Shown here one piece after another: positions 1-5,916 of a DNA stretch of 8,981 bases. Where the stretch lies: positions 1 to 8,981 of the forward strand of contig PLDZ01000171.1 of NCBI GenBank assembly GCA_003136295.1, in the 5' to 3' direction. The notes under the pieces were generated by a model. That model was given only the letters and a program-made list of their open reading frames with translations, had not been told where the DNA came from and did no database searches. Numbering within the stretch: position 1 is the stretch's first letter; every line of letters begins with the position of its first letter. A program made the position numbers and the translations under genes. The stretch is from Candidatus Dormiibacterota bacterium (GTDB lineage: Bacteria; Chloroflexota; Dormibacteria; Aeolococcales; Aeolococcaceae).

Positions 1-897
1 TTCAAGCCGCGCACACGGCCAGGATCCTTCCAGGGCCTGGGGAGCGCCGGCCTTCCCCTGCTCGACGAGGCGCGACACATCACCGGCTTACCAGTGATCG
101 CGGAACCGCTCGCCGGCGACGACATCGACGTGTTGCGCGGCCACGCCGACGCGCTCCTCATCGGAGCACGCTCGATGCACAACACGCCGCTCCTACGTGC
201 GGCCGGACAGAGCGGCATGACCGTCATCCTCAAGCGAGGAATGTCCGCGACCTATGACGAATGGCTTGCCGCGGCCGACTACATCACCGCTGAAGGCAAC
301 CGCCAGGTCATCCTCTGCGAGCGCGGTATCCGGACCTTCGAGACCGCGACACGCAATACGCTCGACGTGAGCGCGATCGCTGTGCTCCGGGATATGACCG
401 ACCTGCCGATCGCGGTCGATCCCAGCCACGCCGCCGGCAACTCGAGATGGGTGCCGTCGCTGGCGGTCGCGGCGCTGGCGGCCGGGGCCGACGCGCTGCT
501 CGTCGAGTGCCATCCGAATCCCGCGGAGTCGCTGTGTGACGCCGCACAGGCAATCACCCCAGCGATGCTGAGCCGGATCGTGCACACCTCCCGGGCGCTC
601 TGCACGATGACACGTCCCGCCGTCGCCGACTCGGTCGCGGAGTGCCGCGCCGTGATCGACACCATCGACGAAACCGTGTTCGGCATGCTCGAGTACCGCG
701 CCGCGATGGTCGAGGCCGTACAGCAGTGCAAGGTGGCCGCGGCGATGCCGGAACGAGATCTCGCTCGCGAGCAGGAGATCGTGGAGCGCCTGGCCAGGCA
801 CGCACCCCGGCTCGGCGAGCATCGCGTCGACCGCCTCGTCCACGCGATCATCGACGAGTGTCTCGACGCCGTGCAGGTGCCGCAGGCGGTCGCTTGA
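1..897 (+). CDS. DAHP synthase (type I beta) with fused C-terminal chorismate mutase, 5' partial
   Basis: The reading frame is open from base 1 and ends with TGA at 895-897; the start and roughly the first third of the protein lie upstream. DAHP synthase condenses phosphoenolpyruvate and erythrose-4-phosphate, the first step of the shikimate pathway. Visible family motifs are FKPRT..SFQGLG at the window edge, LIGARSMHN, LKRGMSAT, LCERGIRTFE, TRNTLD and DPSHAAG. Three of the four metal ligands are present: His codon 427-429, Glu 505-507 and Asp 538-540; the Cys ligand would be upstream. From about 625 a second domain matches AroQ chorismate mutase (chorismate to prephenate). Aligning by eye to the E. 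coli P-protein mutase, Arg11, Arg28, Lys39, Asp48, Arg51 and Glu52 are all conserved (codons at 646, 697, 730, 757, 766, 769). The Ser84 position is Cys. In Bacillus-type fusions the mutase is N-terminal; here it is C-terminal. The fusion usually gives feedback control of DAHP synthase by chorismate or prephenate (family knowledge). Function is confident; regulation is inferred. Confidence 0.93.
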   Translation, partial: FKPRTRPGSFQGLGSAGLPLLDEARHITGLPVIAEPLAGDDIDVLRGHADALLIGARSMHNTPLLRAAGQSGMTVILKRGMSATYDEWLAAADYITAEGNRQVILCERGIRTFETATRNTLDVSAIAVLRDMTDLPIAVDPSHAAGNSRWVPSLAVAALAAGADALLVECHPNPAESLCDAAQAITPAMLSRIVHTSRALCTMTRPAVADSVAECRAVIDTIDETVFGMLEYRAAMVEAVQQCKVAAAMPERDLAREQEIVERLARHAPRLGEHRVDRLVHAIIDECLDAVQVPQAVA

Positions 898-923
898 GCG
901 AGTCGACTGCTGAACGGTGCCGC

Positions 924-952
924 GTGACAAGTACTATGCGCACATATAGGAT
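924..952 (+). promoter_or_regulatory. Sigma-70-type promoter for the SRPBCC remnant-marR-ligase operon
   Basis: GTGACA at 924-929 (-35, five of six bases to TTGACA) is followed after exactly 17 bp by TAGGAT at 947-952 (-10, four of six, ending in the key T). Transcription would start near 958-960, about 31 bases before the ATG at 991. It is the only good promoter-like pair seen between the end of the DAHP synthase and the next gene. The elements are read by eye and the start point is not proven. Confidence 0.6.
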
Positions 953-964
953 GCGGGCATAGTA
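932..964 (+). promoter_or_regulatory. Probable MarR operator overlapping the promoter
   Basis: Two nested symmetries are visible. TACTATGC (932-939) and GCATAGTA (957-964) form a perfect 8-bp inverted repeat with a 17-bp spacer. Inside it lie two similar imperfect palindromes, ATGCGCACAT (936-945) and ATGCGGGCAT (951-960), each ATG-N4-CAT and 15 bp apart start to start. The left site sits between -35 and -10; the right site covers the predicted transcription start. A bound repressor would block RNA polymerase. MarR proteins bind such palindromes as dimers and commonly repress their own operon, so the MarR encoded at 1077-1589 is the obvious candidate. Binding is inferred from position and symmetry. 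Confidence 0.55.
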
Positions 965-978
965 TCCGCAGCCCAGCG

Positions 979-983
979 AGGAG
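979..983 (+). promoter_or_regulatory. Ribosome binding site for the SRPBCC remnant
   Basis: AGGAG lies 7 bases before the ATG at 991, an ideal Shine-Dalgarno spacing. It is the only strong ribosome binding site in the operon: neither the MarR GTG (1077) nor the ligase GTG (1586) has one. Both downstream genes therefore probably depend on ribosomes that load here. Confidence 0.6.
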
Positions 984-990
984 CGACCCG

Positions 991-1116
991 ATGTGGACGT
1001 ATGACTACAGCGCTGAGACCGTCGCCGAGCCCGTGGCGATTTTCGACCTGTTCCGAGACGTCGCGACCTGGCCGCGGTGGAACCCCGGGGTGGAAGCCAC
1101 GACATCGCGGCGATAA
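991..1116 (+). pseudogene. Truncated SRPBCC (START-like/polyketide cyclase-like) gene, N-terminal remnant
   Basis: ATG at 991 opens a 41-codon frame ending with TAA at 1114-1116. The peptide begins WTYDYSAETVAEPVAIF and continues DVATWPRWNPGVE, the characteristic first strand, helix and Trp-rich turn of SRPBCC lipid/aromatic-ligand-binding proteins, which normally run about 140-150 residues. After that point the match ends abruptly in TTSRR and a stop. No continuation is found in the other two frames, because only about 65 bases remain before recognisable MarR sequence starts. This looks like an internal deletion joining the 5' end of an SRPBCC gene to the 5' region of marR. SRPBCC genes are often paired with this MarR type in actinobacteria (recalled, not searched). 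The surviving promoter and ribosome site suggest it is still transcribed and translated, perhaps acting only as a leader peptide. Confidence 0.6.
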
Positions 1117-1589
1117 CGCCAAGCTCTGCCGGCGGCGCGCCGGCGCGCGAGCACCGAGAAGCAGCAACTGCGGGGCCTGACGAGAGCCCCGGCTTCCTGC
1201 TCTGGCGGGTCACGCTCCGCTGGCAGCGCGTGATCATCGCGGCGCTCCGTCCTCTGGGACTCACCCACGTGCAGTTCGTGTTGCTTGCCAGCGTCTGGTG
1301 GCTCGACTCGGTGGCCGGCGAGGGTCCGACGCAGCGGCGCGTCGCGGAGCACGCCGGCACCGATCCGATGATGACCTCCCAGGTGCTCCGCGCCCTCGAA
1401 GCCAAACGTCTGGTCACCCGTGAGCCCGACCCGGATGACTCACGCGCCAGGCGCGTGGGCATCACGCCCAAGGGTGCCGCGCTGGCGCAACGGGCGATCG
1501 CCGTCGTTGAGGCCGCCGACGCGGCCTTCTTCGCGGCGGCCGGCGAACGGCGCGCGCTGCTGCGAATGCTGCACCGGCTCGCCGGGTGA
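1077..1589 (+). CDS. MarR-family winged helix-turn-helix transcriptional regulator
   Basis: A 170-residue frame opens with GTG at 1077, the only conventional start in this frame before the conserved domain. It overlaps the SRPBCC remnant by 40 bases and has no Shine-Dalgarno sequence, so reinitiation after the remnant is likely. Residues 1 to about 36 are Ala/Gly/Pro-rich and unlike MarR, and probably come from the deletion junction. The domain proper begins near SPGFLLWRVTLRWQR and continues through the LGLTHVQFVLLAS helix, the recognition helix around PMMTSQVLRALEAK, and the wing motif DPDDSRARRVGIT (Asp118 onward), ending in a dimerisation helix. MarR proteins are cytoplasmic dimeric repressors released by small phenolic or CoA-linked ligands. 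Its ATGA-like GTGA junction with the ligase gene suggests it controls acyl/aryl acid activation and, through the 932-964 sites, itself (inference). The family call is secure, the exact start is not. Confidence 0.88.
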   Translation: MEPRGGSHDIAAITPSSAGGAPAREHREAATAGPDESPGFLLWRVTLRWQRVIIAALRPLGLTHVQFVLLASVWWLDSVAGEGPTQRRVAEHAGTDPMMTSQVLRALEAKRLVTREPDPDDSRARRVGITPKGAALAQRAIAVVEAADAAFFAAAGERRALLRMLHRLAG

Positions 1590-3445
1590 GTGCCGGCCCC
1601 GCGCTTCGGATCGGACCGGTGCAGGAGCGCACCCTGGTCGAGCTCTTCAAACGTCAGGCCGGCGCGCGCGGCGGCAGACCGGCCATGTTCCACCGCATCG
1701 GCGATCGCTGGGAGTCGATTGCCTGGAATGCGTACGCAGAGCACGCTCGGGAGCTGGCGGCGTTCTTCATCGATGCGGGGCTCCAGGAGGGGCAGCACGT
1801 CGCAATCTGGTCGTTCAACCGGCCGGAATTCATCATCAGCAGCACCGCGACGATGCTCGCTCGAGCGTGCACCGCGCCCCTGTACCAGACGCTGAGCGCG
1901 CCGGAGGCCGGCTATGTGCTCGGACATTCGGACGCGCCCATCGCAGTCGTGGAGAACGAGCACCTCCTCGCCAAGGTGCTCGAGGTGCGTGATCGGCTGC
2001 CGGCCCTGAGGTGCGTGGTGCTCATGCAGGGCTCAGCCCCCGGAGACGACGCCCTCGCCGTCGCCTCCTGGAAGGACGCACTCCAGCGTGGGCGCGATGC
2101 GTTGGGACAGGTCGCAGCCGAGCTGGACAGGCGATCCGAGGCGGTGCAGCCGTGCGACGTCGCAACGCTCGTGTACACGAGCGGCACGACCGGACCGCCG
2201 AAAGCCGTCATGGCAACCCACGGCAACCTGATCGCCGCCATCAACGCCCTTGGACCCATCGTCGACCTCTCGGCGGATGACCGCGTCCTCAGCTACCTGC
2301 CGCTCGCCCACATCCTCGAGCGCCTCAACAGTGAGGTGCGTCTGTACTCCGCCGGCAACGCACTCTGGTTCGCGGCGTCGATCGCCGAGATGCCCGCGGA
2401 GCTCCGCGATGTCCGCCCGACCTGCTTCGTGGGCGTGCCCCGAGTCTGGGAGAAGATGGCGGCGACGATCGAGGCCGCGATCGATGCCATGCCGCCCGCG
2501 CGCCGCCGCCTGGTGCGGTGGGCGATCGCAGTCGGAGAGCAGGCGGTCGATCGGCGGCAGCAAAACGAGCCGGCGACGTGGGCGCTGCGGCTGCGCCGGC
2601 GAGTAGCGGATCGCCTTGTCCTGCGACGGATCCGCGAGCAAGCCGGCCTCGACCAGGCTCACACATTGATCACAGGGGCGGCGCCGATCGCCGTGCACGT
2701 CCTGCGCTTCTTCCACGCGCTCGGGCTGGAGGTCCTCGAGGGCTACGGGATGAGCGAGAACATGACGGTGACGAGTGTCACCCGTCGCGGCCAGGCACGC
2801 CTCGGCACGGTAGGGCAGGCCGTGGCCGGCGTTGCGATACGCATCGCCGACGACGGCGAGATCCAGATGCGCGGTGACGTGGTGTGCGCCGGCTACTACA
2901 AGGACCCGGCGGCGACGGCAGAGACTGTGGTCGACGGCTGGCTGCACACCGGCGATATCGGCACCCTTGATGCCGACGGGTATCTGCGGATCACCGACCG
3001 AAAAAAGGATCTGATCATCACGGCGGGAGGAAAGAACGTCTCTCCCAGCAACATCGAGGATGCGTTGCGCAGCGAGTTGATCGCGAACCCCGTGGTGATC
3101 GGCGACGGGCGGCCGTACATCGTTGCGCTGCTGACACTCGACCCGTCAGCCCTCGAGATCTTTGCGAGCAGGCACGGTCTTCCCACGCAAGCTGACGAAC
3201 TGCGGCGACACCCCACCCTGCTCGACGCCATCAAACAACGCGTGGACGCGGTCAACAGCGGTCTCGCCAACGTCGAGCAGGTGCGCCGGTGGACGGTGCT
3301 GCCCGGTGAGTTCGCCATCGGCGTCGAGCTGACTCCGACGTACAAGGTTCGGCGCCGGGTCGTTGCCGAACGCTTCGCGGCGGAGATCGAGACCCTCTAC
3401 GCGGCGAGAGCGGCCGCGGTCCGGCCGCTCAGAGGCGGGTCGTAG
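1586..3445 (+). CDS. AMP-dependent acyl-CoA synthetase (long-chain fatty acid--CoA ligase, FadD15/ACSBG-like)
   Basis: A 619-residue ANL-superfamily enzyme that activates a carboxylic acid with ATP to an acyl-adenylate and then to acyl-CoA. Its GTG start (1586-1588) overlaps the MarR stop as GTGA, indicating translational coupling; no separate ribosome site is visible. Motifs in order: P-loop LVYTSGTTGPPKAVM (about 195-209), LPLAHILER near 240, YGMSEN (387-392), HTGD (454-457), RKKDLIITAGGKN (472-484), and the C-terminal catalytic lysine in LTPTYKVRRR (Lys587). Length and the YGMSE and PTYK signatures resemble long-chain or very-long-chain synthetases rather than acetyl-CoA or 4-coumarate ligases. 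One oddity is Ala207 where most relatives have Gly (PKG). The substrate cannot be read from sequence, and fatty, aryl or polyketide-like acids are all possible. Pairing with MarR suggests inducible use. No membrane segment or signal peptide is seen. Confidence 0.9.
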   Translation: MSAGPALRIGPVQERTLVELFKRQAGARGGRPAMFHRIGDRWESIAWNAYAEHARELAAFFIDAGLQEGQHVAIWSFNRPEFIISSTATMLARACTAPLYQTLSAPEAGYVLGHSDAPIAVVENEHLLAKVLEVRDRLPALRCVVLMQGSAPGDDALAVASWKDALQRGRDALGQVAAELDRRSEAVQPCDVATLVYTSGTTGPPKAVMATHGNLIAAINALGPIVDLSADDRVLSYLPLAHILERLNSEVRLYSAGNALWFAASIAEMPAELRDVRPTCFVGVPRVWEKMAATIEAAIDAMPPARRRLVRWAIAVGEQAVDRRQQNEPATWALRLRRRVADRLVLRRIREQAGLDQAHTLITGAAPIAVHVLRFFHALGLEVLEGYGMSENMTVTSVTRRGQARLGTVGQAVAGVAIRIADDGEIQMRGDVVCAGYYKDPAATAETVVDGWLHTGDIGTLDADGYLRITDRKKDLIITAGGKNVSPSNIEDALRSELIANPVVIGDGRPYIVALLTLDPSALEIFASRHGLPTQADELRRHPTLLDAIKQRVDAVNSGLANVEQVRRWTVLPGEFAIGVELTPTYKVRRRVVAERFAAEIETLYAARAAAVRPLRGGS

Positions 3446-3494
3446 CCGGGCGGGCGTGCCGCACCGACCTGGGACGTTCCTCCATCATGAGGAG

Positions 3495-3875
3495 ATGACT
3501 GAGCATCCTGACGATCTCCCCTGGAACGACGCTCCCGCCGACTCGGATGCGCCGCTCGGAAGCGGGGACCCCGACCCCGCCGAGGTCAGCGGCGACGAGG
3601 ACGACCCGGCGATTCGGGACGCGTCGCTGGCAGGGCGACTGCACGACGTCGATGAATACCATCGCGACACCCTCGATGAGCGACTCAGCGAGGAGGAGCC
3701 GGATCGCGCAGCGCAATCGCAGGAACCGGAAGCAGGTGCGCTTCAGGCTCCGGAGAGCGGCGACGACGATATCGCGCTGCTGGCTGGAGAACCCGATCGC
3801 TTGGATTCGGTCGAAGCCGAGGACGAATCCGCAGAGGTCGCCGCCATCCACGTCATCCCTGACGGCGGGGAGTAA
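3495..3875 (+). CDS. Small acidic hypothetical protein, DUF5709-like
   Basis: A 126-residue protein from ATG 3495 to TAA 3873-3875, 49 bases after the ligase stop. By my count nearly a third of residues are Asp/Glu and there is no lysine; it is predicted disordered, with no signal peptide or membrane segment. Two stretches, DTLDERLSEEEPD in the middle and ESAEVAAIHVI near the C terminus, resemble the ESLDxRLxxEEPD and SAEEAAMHV patterns I associate with actinobacterial DUF5709, whose function is unknown. The N-terminal half does not look like that family. The start is uncertain: GAGGAG abuts the ATG with no spacer, and GTG at 3456 is an in-frame alternative without a ribosome site. It may be the last gene of the marR-ligase transcript, or independent. 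The protein is probably real because the frame keeps sensible composition and a conserved-looking C terminus; the family call is tentative. Confidence 0.6.
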   Translation: MTEHPDDLPWNDAPADSDAPLGSGDPDPAEVSGDEDDPAIRDASLAGRLHDVDEYHRDTLDERLSEEEPDRAAQSQEPEAGALQAPESGDDDIALLAGEPDRLDSVEAEDESAEVAAIHVIPDGGE

Positions 3876-3957
3876 TCCATCGGCCACTCGGCCACGACAA
3901 CGCATTCCGGCGGATCGGAACCTCGCCGTCGGTCACTGGACCCGGCATCGATCGACC

Positions 3958-3963
3958 TAAGCT
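3958..3963 (+). promoter_or_regulatory. -10 element giving a likely leaderless ftsH transcript
   Basis: TAAGCT matches the TANNNT actinobacterial -10 consensus and ends 6 bases before the A of the ATG at 3970, so transcription would begin at or next to the start codon. No Shine-Dalgarno sequence is present before this ATG. A weak CTGGAC at 3936-3941 is a possible -35. The 94-base gap 3876-3969 holds nothing else I can identify. Confidence 0.4.
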
Positions 3964-3969
3964 TGGTTG

Positions 3970-5916
3970 ATGGCAACGCCGGACACTGATCAGGGCGGCA
4001 AGCGGGCGACCCCGGCTCCGCGCGCGCCGGGCCTTCCCGGCTACAACCCGATGAGCTGGCGTCGGTTCTGGCTGGTGATCGGCTCGCTGCTCCTCATCAA
4101 CATCGTGATCACCACCATCATCGAAGCAGTCACGCAGGCTCCCTCGGTGACCATTCCGTACAACGTCTTCATTGCGCAGGTCGACGCTGGCAACGTTCTG
4201 AACATCACGGCGACCGGTGATTCGATCGTCGGAACCACCAGGAAGGCTGTCAGCGCCGGATCGGGGCAGCCGAGTGCCACCAGCTTCGCGACCCAGCGTC
4301 CGACATTCGCGTCAGACGGTCTCGAGGCATCCCTGCTCAAGAACAAGGTCAGCATTCTCGCCGAGCCGCCCAACCCACCCACCCCCTTGTGGGAAACGCT
4401 CTTGTTCAGCTTCGGACCGGCCCTGCTGTTTGTCTTCGGACTCATCTACCTGATGCGTCGCAGCGCGGCGCTCGCAGGCGGTGGAGCGGGCGGCATCCTC
4501 GGACGGTTCAGTCAGAGCGGGGCACGCCTCTACAACCCGGAGCACCCCGAGACGACGTTCGCAGATGTTGCCGGGATCGACGAGGTCAAGGCGGAGCTCG
4601 TTGAAATCGTCGACTTCCTGAAGCAACCCGAGAAGTACCAGCGCCTCGGCGGCACCGTTCCCAAGGGCGTGCTGCTGATCGGGGCGCCCGGGACGGGCAA
4701 GACGCTGCTAGCGCGCGCCGTCGCCGGCGAGGCCGGCGTGCCGTTTTTCTCGATCTCCGCGTCGGAATTCATCGAGGCGATCGTGGGCGTCGGCGCAGCC
4801 CGAGTGCGTGACCTGTTCCAGAAGGCGCGCGGTGCAGCCCCGGCGATCGTCTTCATCGACGAGCTCGATGCCGTCGGTCGATCGCGTTCAACCGGTGCAC
4901 GTCTCGGGGGCAACGAGGAACAGGAACAGACCCTGAATCAGATCCTCACCGAGATGGACGGTTTCGATCCGCACGAGGGTGTCATCGTGCTCGCCGCAAC
5001 CAACCGTGCCGACGTGCTCGATGTCGCGCTGCTCCGTCCGGGACGGTTCGACCGCCGGATCACGGTGCCGTTTCCCGATCGCCGGGGCCGGCTCGAGATC
5101 CTCAAGATTCACACCAGACACATTCCGCTCGGTGCAGACGTCGACCTCGGCATCATCGCCTCGCTGACCGCCGGCATGGTCGGCGCCGACCTGCGAAATC
5201 TCGCCAACGAGGCGGCCCTCGCGGCGGCTCGCCGCGAAGCACAGACGGTGATGCAGATCGACTTCACGACTGCCCTCGAAAAGGTGGAACTGGGGTCCGA
5301 GCGCAAGCTGTCGCTGAGCGCGGCGGACCGCGAGCGGATCGCTTATCACGAATCCGGTCACGCGCTCCTGGGGCTGCTGCAGCCAGGTGCCGACCCGGTG
5401 CGCCGGGTCTCGATCATCCCGCGTGGACAATCCCTCGGAGTGACCGTCCAGAGTCCCGTCGATGACCGGTTCAACTACGGCGAGGACTATCTTCGGGGTC
5501 GGATCACCGGAGCACTCGGCGGCAGGGCGGCCGAGCAACTGGTGTACGGCGTGGTCACGACCGGCGCGGAGAGCGATCTACGCCAGGTGACCGCAATCGC
5601 TCGTCAGATGGTGGTGCGCTATGGCATGAGTCCCAAAGTCGGCGTGCTCAGCCTGGCGGATGACGGCGACAACCCAGGTCAGTCGCTCACCTTGACGCGC
5701 TCGTACAGCGAGGCAACTGCGGCGCTCGTCGACGAGGAGGTGCGCCGCATCTGTGAGGAGTGCCTTCAACAGGCCGTTGCTTTGCTCACCGGCAACCGTG
5801 ACAAGCTGGACGCACTCGTCCACGCGCTGCTCGAACATGACACGCTCGGCGAAGCGGAGATCCTCGCGGTCACAGGAATTGCTGCGCCTGTCGAAACACC
5901 AGTGGCGGTGGGCTGA
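3970..5916 (+). CDS. ftsH: ATP-dependent zinc metalloprotease FtsH
   Basis: A 648-residue AAA+ membrane protease that unfolds and degrades membrane and short-lived cytosolic proteins as a hexamer. Order: a cytoplasmic head of about 32 residues, TM1 (about 33-51), an extracytoplasmic domain of about 85 residues, TM2 (about 140-162), the AAA domain, then the M41 peptidase. Seen directly: Walker A GAPGTGKT (238-245), Walker B FIDELDAVG with Asp297-Glu298, second region of homology ATNRADVLD..LLRPGRFDRR with arginine fingers, zinc motif HESGH (His460, Glu461, His464; usually HEAGH), and the third ligand Asp536 in GAESDLRQ. The pore loop is EFIEAIVGVGAAR, where the common form has EMFVG, so the aromatic Phe is Ile271. 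I chose ATG 3970 over TTG 3967 because ATG is normal and fits a leaderless -10 (3958-3963). Expression is probably independent of the upstream operon. It could be a secondary FtsH paralogue rather than the housekeeping copy. Confidence 0.96.
   Translation: MATPDTDQGGKRATPAPRAPGLPGYNPMSWRRFWLVIGSLLLINIVITTIIEAVTQAPSVTIPYNVFIAQVDAGNVLNITATGDSIVGTTRKAVSAGSGQPSATSFATQRPTFASDGLEASLLKNKVSILAEPPNPPTPLWETLLFSFGPALLFVFGLIYLMRRSAALAGGGAGGILGRFSQSGARLYNPEHPETTFADVAGIDEVKAELVEIVDFLKQPEKYQRLGGTVPKGVLLIGAPGTGKTLLARAVAGEAGVPFFSISASEFIEAIVGVGAARVRDLFQKARGAAPAIVFIDELDAVGRSRSTGARLGGNEEQEQTLNQILTEMDGFDPHEGVIVLAATNRADVLDVALLRPGRFDRRITVPFPDRRGRLEILKIHTRHIPLGADVDLGIIASLTAGMVGADLRNLANEAALAAARREAQTVMQIDFTTALEKVELGSERKLSLSAADRERIAYHESGHALLGLLQPGADPVRRVSIIPRGQSLGVTVQSPVDDRFNYGEDYLRGRITGALGGRAAEQLVYGVVTTGAESDLRQVTAIARQMVVRYGMSPKVGVLSLADDGDNPGQSLTLTRSYSEATAALVDEEVRRICEECLQQAVALLTGNRDKLDALVHALLEHDTLGEAEILAVTGIAAPVETPVAVG

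Noticed and set aside
193..930. A 245-codon minus-strand open frame antisense to the DAHP synthase
   Set aside because: No recognisable motifs, whereas the plus frame has clear catalytic residues of two enzyme domains.
848..1963. A 371-codon minus-strand open frame across marR and the start of the ligase
   Set aside because: Arg/Ser/Ala-rich translation, no family motifs, antisense to two well-supported genes and to the promoter.
2033..2947. A 304-codon minus-strand open frame inside the acyl-CoA ligase gene
   Set aside because: Low-information Arg/His/Asp-rich translation opposite conserved ligase motifs; an antisense shadow.
3363..3494. An in-frame upstream extension of the acidic protein from ATG 3363
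   Set aside because: The extra residues are Arg/Ser-rich, overlap the ligase coding sequence in another frame, and change composition abruptly at ATG 3495.
3967..3969. TTG as the ftsH start codon
   Set aside because: ATG follows immediately at 3970 and fits the -10 spacing; TTG would add a single residue only.
4888..5538. A 216-codon minus-strand open frame inside ftsH
   Set aside because: No recognisable domain, and fully opposite the conserved AAA and protease motifs.
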